This document shows, piece after piece, positions 57,892-64,000 of a DNA stretch of 64,000 bases. How positions within the stretch are numbered: the first letter of the stretch is position 1; each line of letters opens with the position of its first letter. Source of the stretch: Castanea sativa (Eukaryota; Streptophyta; Magnoliopsida; Fagales; Fagaceae); assembly GCF_040712315.1 (NCBI RefSeq), contig NC_134013.1, forward strand, positions 5,181,001 through 5,245,000. Reading direction: 5' to 3'. Both the position numbers and the translations under genes were made by a program. The notes under the pieces are model-generated. The model was not told the origin of the DNA, did no database searches, and worked only from the letters and a program-made list of their open reading frames with translations.

Positions 57892-60800
57892 CTAAAGACT
57901 ATTGTGCACTAATCTAACTCCCATCTCCTCCAAATGTGACTCGAAAGTCCTTTGGGGCAAGGTTTTGGTAAAGGGATCCGCTAGATTCTTTGCACCATCA
58001 ATCTTTGCTGCAACCACATTTCCACGAGCAACAATGTCTCGAATGATGTGATACTTTCTCTCTATGTGCTTTCCTTTCTTGTGATTCCTTGTATCCTTAG
58101 ATTGTGCAACCACTCCACTATTGTCACAAAACAATGTAATGGGAACTTGCTCAATTCTCACAACACCAAGATTAGAAAGGAATTTCTTGAGCCAAACATC
58201 CTCTTTTGCTGCTTCACAAGTAACAACATACTTGGCTTCCATGGTGGAGTCAGCAATACAAGATTACTTAACACTTCTCCAACTTATGGCTCCACCTCCC
58301 AAGGTGAAAACATAGCTCGACGTGGATTTTCTAAAATCTAGATCCGACTGAAAATCTGAATCTGTATAGCCAATGGGAATCAAATCCTTATAACGGTAAA
58401 CAAGCATATAATCTCTCGTTCTCCGTAGATACTTGAGAATATGCTTTACAGCTTGCCAATGTTTTGGTCCGGGATTTGATTGATATCGGCTGACCATGCC
58501 TACTAAATAACAAATATCCGGTCTAGTACAAAGCATAGCATACATGAGACTTCCCACAGCAGAAGCATAGGGAACTTGTCTTATCATATTTGCTTCCTCT
58601 TGAGTCTTAGGCCTTTGGTCATCAAATAGAGGAACTCCATATCTAAAAGGAAGTAATCTTTTCTTGGAGTTTTGCGTGCTAAACCGTTCTAGAACCTTAT
58701 CTATATATCCAGTTTGTGACAAACCTAACATCTTATTCTTGCGATCTCACCAAAGCTTGATCCCTAGAATATAGTTAGCTTCGCCCAAGTCCTTCATATC
58801 AAATTGGCTTGACAACCAAACTTTAACCGATGACATCACTCCTACACCATTTCCAATGAGTAGAATATCATCAACATAAAGCATGAGGAACATTACTACT
58901 TTGTCTTGATGTCTTTTGTACACATATGGTTCATCAAGATTTTGTTCAAAACCAAATGATTTGATTGCTTGATCAAATCTGATGGTCCATGACCTAGATG
59001 CTTTCTTAAGTCTATAAATGGACCTTTTCAACTTTCATAGCATATACTCTTGGTTCTTTGCTATGAAACCTTCCGGTTGCAACACGTAGATTTCTTCTTC
59101 AAGATTGCCATTAAGAAATGCAGTCTTAACATCCATTTTCCAAATCTCATAATCATAATGAGCAGCAATGGATAAGAGAATTTTGATAGATTTAAGCATG
59201 GCTACTGGCGAAAAAGTTTCATCATAGTCAATGCCTTCTTTTTATGTATACTCTTTCGCCACTAGTCTTACTTTAAAGGTTTCAACCTTTCCATCTATCC
59301 CTCACTTCCGCTTGTAAACCCATTTGCAACCAACAGGTTTAATGTCGTTTGGCGCCTCTACAAGATCCCAAACTTGATTGGAATACATGGAATCTAATTC
59401 AGATTTCATAGCTTGGACTCAATGATGTGCATTTATATCATTTATTGCTTCATCATAAATGTAAGGATCCGATTCAGCCTCTTTTGAGATAGCTTCACAA
59501 GTTTCTCCCAAACCTATGAATCTCACAAGAGGCCGAACAATTCTCCCACTACGACGAGGCGCTTGTGTACTAGACAACTCATGAGTAGTATCTTATGATG
59601 TATCCAATACAACCACATCATTCCTAGTTTTATCCAACGGTTGTTGATTTACATATTCATTCATTTCAGCCAATACAACTCTACTTCTAAGAGTAAAATT
59701 ATTCATATAGTCATTTTCCAAAAAACTAGCATTTGTACTAACAAAAACTTTGTTATCATTTCGACTATGGAATAAATAACCCCTAGTTTCTTTTGGATAA
59801 CCCACAAGCAAACATACTTCTGATTTTGGTTCCAACTTATCAGGCTTCCCCTTTAGCACATGTGCTGGACAACCCCAAATGTGGAGATACCTCAGACTAG
59901 GCTTACGCCCTCTCCACAATTTCATGGGTGTTTTGGGAACAGATTTTGATGGAACTAAATTCAAAAGATGTATTGTTGTATCTAAGGCATACCCCCAAAA
60001 AGAAATTGGTAAAGTTGAATAACTCATCATGGACCTAACCATTTCCAAAAGAGTCTTATTCCTTCTCTCCGCTACACCATTTTGTTGAGGAGTTCCAGGT
60101 GCAATCAATTGGGATATAATCTCATTCTGAATTAGGTAATCCTTGAAATCCCTAAGAAGGTATTCACCACCTCGATCAAATTGAATGGCCTTTATGCGTT
60201 TGCCTAATTGATTCTCAACTTCAGCCTTAAACTCTTTAAACTTTTCGAAGGCTTCAGACTTCCATCTCATTAGGTACACATAACCATATCTTGAGTAATC
60301 ATCCGTGAAAGTGATGAAATACTCATAACCTCATCTTGCTTGGGTTGACATAGGACCACATACATCTGTATGAACTAAGTCAAGCAACTCTTGGGCTCTT
60401 CTACCTTTTGCATTAAAACGTCGTTAGGTCATTTTACCTTCCAAACAAGATTCACAAACTGGAAATTCATCAAAGTCCATGGGCTGTAAAAGTCCATCTT
60501 TGATTAGTCTTTGAATCCTATTTGAATTAATATGAACCAAACGCAAATGCCAAAGATATGCATCATTAGAAGGAAACTTTCTCTTTAATGATTTTACATG
60601 AGAGCTACTATCTAATTCAGAATTGTATAATTCATGCTTATTAGGAGTTAAAATATAAAGACCATCCACAATATTGCCAGAACAGATAAACATTTTATCC
60701 TTCATTATTACAACATTGTCTTTTAGTACAATACAATACCCATGTTTACCCAAATAAGTTGCAGAAATTAAATTCCTACGAACATTAGGAACAAACAGAC

Positions 60801-61860
60801 AGTCTTGTAATATTAAAACCCTAGACTCAAAACACAAATTAACAACACCAACAGCTTCAACCGGAATTCTACTCCCATCAGCCAAAGTAAGAAACAATTT
60901 TCCTTCACTCATCTTTCTGGTCTCCTGAAACCCCTGCAAAGAATTGCAGATATGATTAGTACAACCTAAATCCACACACCAGGAATCTGTGGGATTCTAT
61001 ACCAAACCTATTTGAAGAAGAAAGGAAGTTTTCATACCCTTGTTCTTGACAGCCTTAAACTTTGGACAATTTCTCCTCCAATGTCCTTTCTCACCACAAT
61101 GGAAACACTTTCCTTTGAGCTTCTTTCCTTTATCGGTAACCCCTAAGGCAATTTGCTTACCCTCTTGCTTAGTGAAGTCTTTCTTCTTCTTCTTCTTACC
61201 CTTGCCTTTCGACTTAGGTTGAGAAGTAGAAGCTTCACCCACATTAGCTTCAACACTAGAAGTACCAAGGATGTCTTTCGCCGCCACTAACTCATTCATT
61301 AATTCATACAAAGAATAAATCTTTTTGTTCATATTGTAATTGAGTCTGAATTCCTTGAATGATTCCAGTAGTAACTGGAGTATAATATCCACTTGGAATT
61401 CTCCATCAATGTCGGCTCCTAAAACCTCTAAAGTATTCAAATTAGAGATCATTGTAAGACAATGCTCTCTCACTAAAGTACATTCAGCCATTTTGGTATT
61501 ATAAATTTGCCTCATGATTTCTTGCATTGCTGAACGGCCTTGCTCACCAAACATCTCCTTCAGACTATGCATAATGTCTGAAGCTAGTTCTACATCCTAC
61601 ATTCGATGTTGTAGAACATTTGAAATAGATGTTAGGATATAGCACTTGGCCATCTCATTAGATTTATGCCAACGATCATATCGTTGTTTTTCCTCAAGAG
61701 GAGCATCTAATGAAGGAAAGCTAGGACATGGTTGAGTAAGCACATATTTGTGCTCTTCAGCTGTTAAAACAATGTCCAAATTTCTTTTCCAGTCAACATA
61801 GTTGGATCCAGTCAGTTTGTTTTGATTAAGAATATAAACAAGTGGGCTAAATGATGTCAT
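57892..61860 (-). pseudogene. copia gag-pol polyprotein, one frame with about eleven nonsense codons
   Basis: All parts lie in one minus-strand frame of 1323 codons with no net frameshift. From the N-terminus: gag (TGSNYVDWKRNLDIVLTAEE), knuckle CFHCGEKGHWRRNC (about 61100), protease motif VDLGCTNHICNS (60970), integrase with FDRGGEY and PQQNGVAERRNKTL (60180-60050), reverse transcriptase with YVDDILLIGN (58870), and RNase H with TMEAKYV and the late KHIERKYHIIRDIV (58240-58070). Stops lie near 61595, 60995, 60422, 60330, 59591, 59417, 59310, 59235, 59027, 58745 and 58262; most fit C-to-T changes of CAG, CAA or CGA. The polymerase active-site YVDD is intact. Confidence 0.9.
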
Positions 61861-62909
61861 TTTCAAATCTGAAAACAATAAACATGAATATGATAAGTAA
61901 ATTGGACATTATCAATTTAGCATATAAACATATAATATGGAACCTTAATAAAACCATAAAATAATATATGCAACGACAACCCAATCCATGTCTATAATTC
62001 CTTGGAAGCAAGTAAATTATAAACACTATGATTGATTGAGAACTATTCTCATTATTAGTGTTATCATAATAACTCTTATCAAACACTAATAATATGCCGT
62101 TTTTCCTTTAGTCTCTAAGTAATAATGATATAGCTCCGAAGGGAGGTTAACATTAAACTTAGCCTAGTGTACACCATTGACTAAATTCTATGTGAGTCAT
62201 TAGGTAACTCCACGGTAGCGTGGTTGTTCTTAATGTAAAGACACATATTATTCATCATTAAGAAGTCTAACCTGTAGTACCATGAATTAAACACCCTCCA
62301 AAGAGAGCAAGGCATATACGCCAAGGCGAGGTGCTTAATCACACTACTATAAACCGTGTCTCTCCCACTAGATGTTTTAAAATAAAGGTTTTTAAATTTA
62401 AAACATGCATAAACTAATTACACATTGCCTTGATTTTTATATATATGTAAAAAAACTTTGGAAAAATTCTGAATTCACAGTCCTCGATCGATTGAGAAAA
62501 GTTCTAGTTGTCCGATTGATCCTCGAAAAATTCTTGATTAATCGACAAAAGTTCTACGAAGCTCGATAGATGCTCGACAGCTTCTCAATCAATCGAGCGT
62601 TGCGAATTTTGAATTTTTCAGAATTTTTCTAAGACAGTTTTTCAACGTTTTCATGTACAAAACAACCAACATACGATCATAATGAACATAAATTGATATC
62701 AAAACTGAATTACATTGATGCTATAGCCTTAAAGTTCAGTTTAACATACTTAAACTAAAAATTTAAACAACATCATAACATCAATATCAGTTTTTATCAA
62801 AAAAATAATAATTTCAACATCCATGCAGAAAACTAATTTCTAACAACATGAAACTATTGTCCACAATTCCAAAACTCAAAACATGTTAAACAGATACGAA
62901 ATGAAGACC
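61861..62909 (-). other. element F leader
   Basis: About 1 kb between PBS and gag with no gene. A TCGA-rich block lies at 62480-62605 (CTCGATCGATTGAG, GCTCGATAGATGCTCGACAG), like those of the gag-only elements. Confidence 0.65.
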
Positions 62910-62921
62910 GCTCTGATACCA
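62910..62921 (-). other. primer binding site of element F
   Basis: TGGTATCAGAGC on the minus strand is a perfect initiator-Met tRNA complement, two bases from the LTR end. Confidence 0.93.
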
Positions 62922-62923
62922 TT

Positions 62924-64000
62924 TGATGGAAATATGCATGTACGCAGCGGAAAAATAACGGATCTACTTCATTCATAAAAGTTAACATGTACTATATAAG
63001 TTTTAGAATTTAAGAACAAGAGAGTGTACCTTGGAGCAGTGAATTTCAAAAACCGAAAATCAAAAGCACTTGGGAACACTTTCAATCCTCACTCCAATTC
63101 CACCAACGCCCAAGATGTGTGGTCTCTCAATCAATTCCAAAGGGAGAATGTCAAGGAGTGTCTAACAGCTCTTACACCACTTTGCAATAGTGTTCTTACA
63201 ATTCTCTACAGAAAATTATGTATGTTTCTCCCTTTGTGTCTAACCGATTATCTAATTGGGCTGGCCTTTTGGGCCTTTCCAATTGGGCTTAAGTGTGTGG
63301 CTTGGAGTGGGACCAAAAGGGACCAATAAGACACTAGCTCCAATGGGCCTTGGGCTTTTTAGTCAACTCTTGACAAGTCCAAAGTTACCATTAACTATAT
63401 TTAATATAACTATATAAATATAGTTGCACTCTAGGCCTTATCTATAAATTATATCCCAAGACTTTATTGTACATGCAACCCCTTCATTGAAATATTCGTA
63501 GTAACACAAAGTCATGAATGTAGACTGCCACTTTGTAAATTACAACTTATTTCCATGAGTACCTGGTTTAATCCATTAAAGTTATTCATTATATATTTTT
63601 GAAATCCAATTCCATAAATATATATACTTTAGTAACTCCTTACTAAAGTGGTTAGGCCTAACTCTCTGAATAACAATCCTAGTAAACTTATCTCAAGGGA
63701 ATATTTTGTATCTCCGTTAAGAGACTATGAATTCCATCTTGAGAATATATGTTCCATCAACACTAAATGTGGTTGCTCAACATACTCTAGTTTTGACCGT
63801 TACTCTAGATCTCACTCCTGATATATCAAAGCAACCTACACCTCATGATCAAGTTCATTATTTTCTCAAGATTAAGAGTTCATGCAAATATAAGTCGTAA
63901 GTTTATTATTCATTTGATAGTCGTTGGAAGAATAATAAATCTTACATGGTCCAGTTCAATATGCTTTAACTCTTAAAACATATCAACATACCAACTAGAA
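62924..64000 (-). repeat. 5' LTR of element F, partial
   Basis: The first 1077 plus-strand bases match 56485-57570 in order; the outer part is beyond the window. Confidence 0.9.

Larger units (their letters stand above)
56485..64000 (-). mobile_element. Ty1/copia retrotransposon F, full internal region, runs off the window
   Basis: Read on the minus strand: 5' LTR (beyond 64000 to 62924), PBS 62921-62910, leader of about 1 kb, one gag-pol frame 61860-57892, polypurine tract, and 3' LTR 57877-56485. The order gag, protease, integrase, reverse transcriptase, RNase H is that of copia. It is inserted in element D (left flank ACAAT); the right flank is outside. A solo LTR of the same family lies at 3221-4607. 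Confidence 0.92.

Noticed and set aside
1..64000. CRISPR array, rRNA or bacterial operon
   Set aside because: No regularly spaced direct repeats with unique spacers, no rRNA core words, and the elements are all of plant type.

Overview
The window is nuclear DNA of a eudicot plant. Genes are sparse, the DNA is AT-rich, and about three quarters of the sequence is transposable elements, many nested in one another. The plant families seen are Ty1/copia-type and gag-only LTR elements primed by initiator-Met tRNA, En/Spm (CACTA) elements with TNP2-type transposase, L1-type LINEs with a CCHC ORF1 and an RNase H, and foldback MITEs. A woody species (for example Fagales) is only a guess.

The host content is a dispersed tandem array of very small two-EF-hand calcium-binding proteins: 283-546 (open), 29148-29412 (frameshifted), 43676-44077 (open, odd tail), 46649-46936 (nonsense codon), about 47085-47260 (remnant) and 47427-47633 (internal deletion). 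Flanking DNA was copied with the genes, so the array grew by segmental duplication and was then split by transposons.

Layout. 1-1426: EF-hand gene 1 and its 3' flank. 1427-9394: a CACTA element read on the minus strand (TNP2 plus a second Transposase_24-like gene), with a solo LTR at 3221-4607 (TSD TACAT) and its far end lost. 9395-27004: minus-strand LTR element E, itself holding plus-strand element A (12884-17916, TSD CTCAT) and minus-strand element B (19363-25291). 27005-29808: spacer and EF-hand copy 2. 29809-35510: minus-strand element C with unlike LTRs. 36236-37730: the 3' end of a second CACTA element. 37731-43561: a segmental duplication pair, a possible solo LTR, microsatellites, and a MITE (40735-42241) split by a 5'-truncated LINE with a 12-bp TSD. 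43562-47633: EF-hand copies 3 to 6 and a 483-bp foldback element with a 9-bp TSD. 48961-53588: a decayed, nearly full-length LINE. 53589-56484: fragment D of a gag-only element with a solo LTR (TSD AGTAA). 56485-64000: a minus-strand Ty1/copia element F whose single polyprotein frame holds about eleven nonsense codons; its 5' LTR runs off the window.

Elements A to E are the most unusual part. They share LTR features and gag (UBN2 plus CCHC knuckles) but show no protease, integrase, reverse transcriptase or RNase H. C and E instead carry a downstream ORF resembling the 'putative plant transposon protein' domain. A, B and D share a 40-nt hairpin with a UUCG loop. A, B, C and E share a paired near-palindrome/GGGGGAG module at the 3' end of the internal region. 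They look like non-autonomous elements that depend on enzymes made elsewhere.
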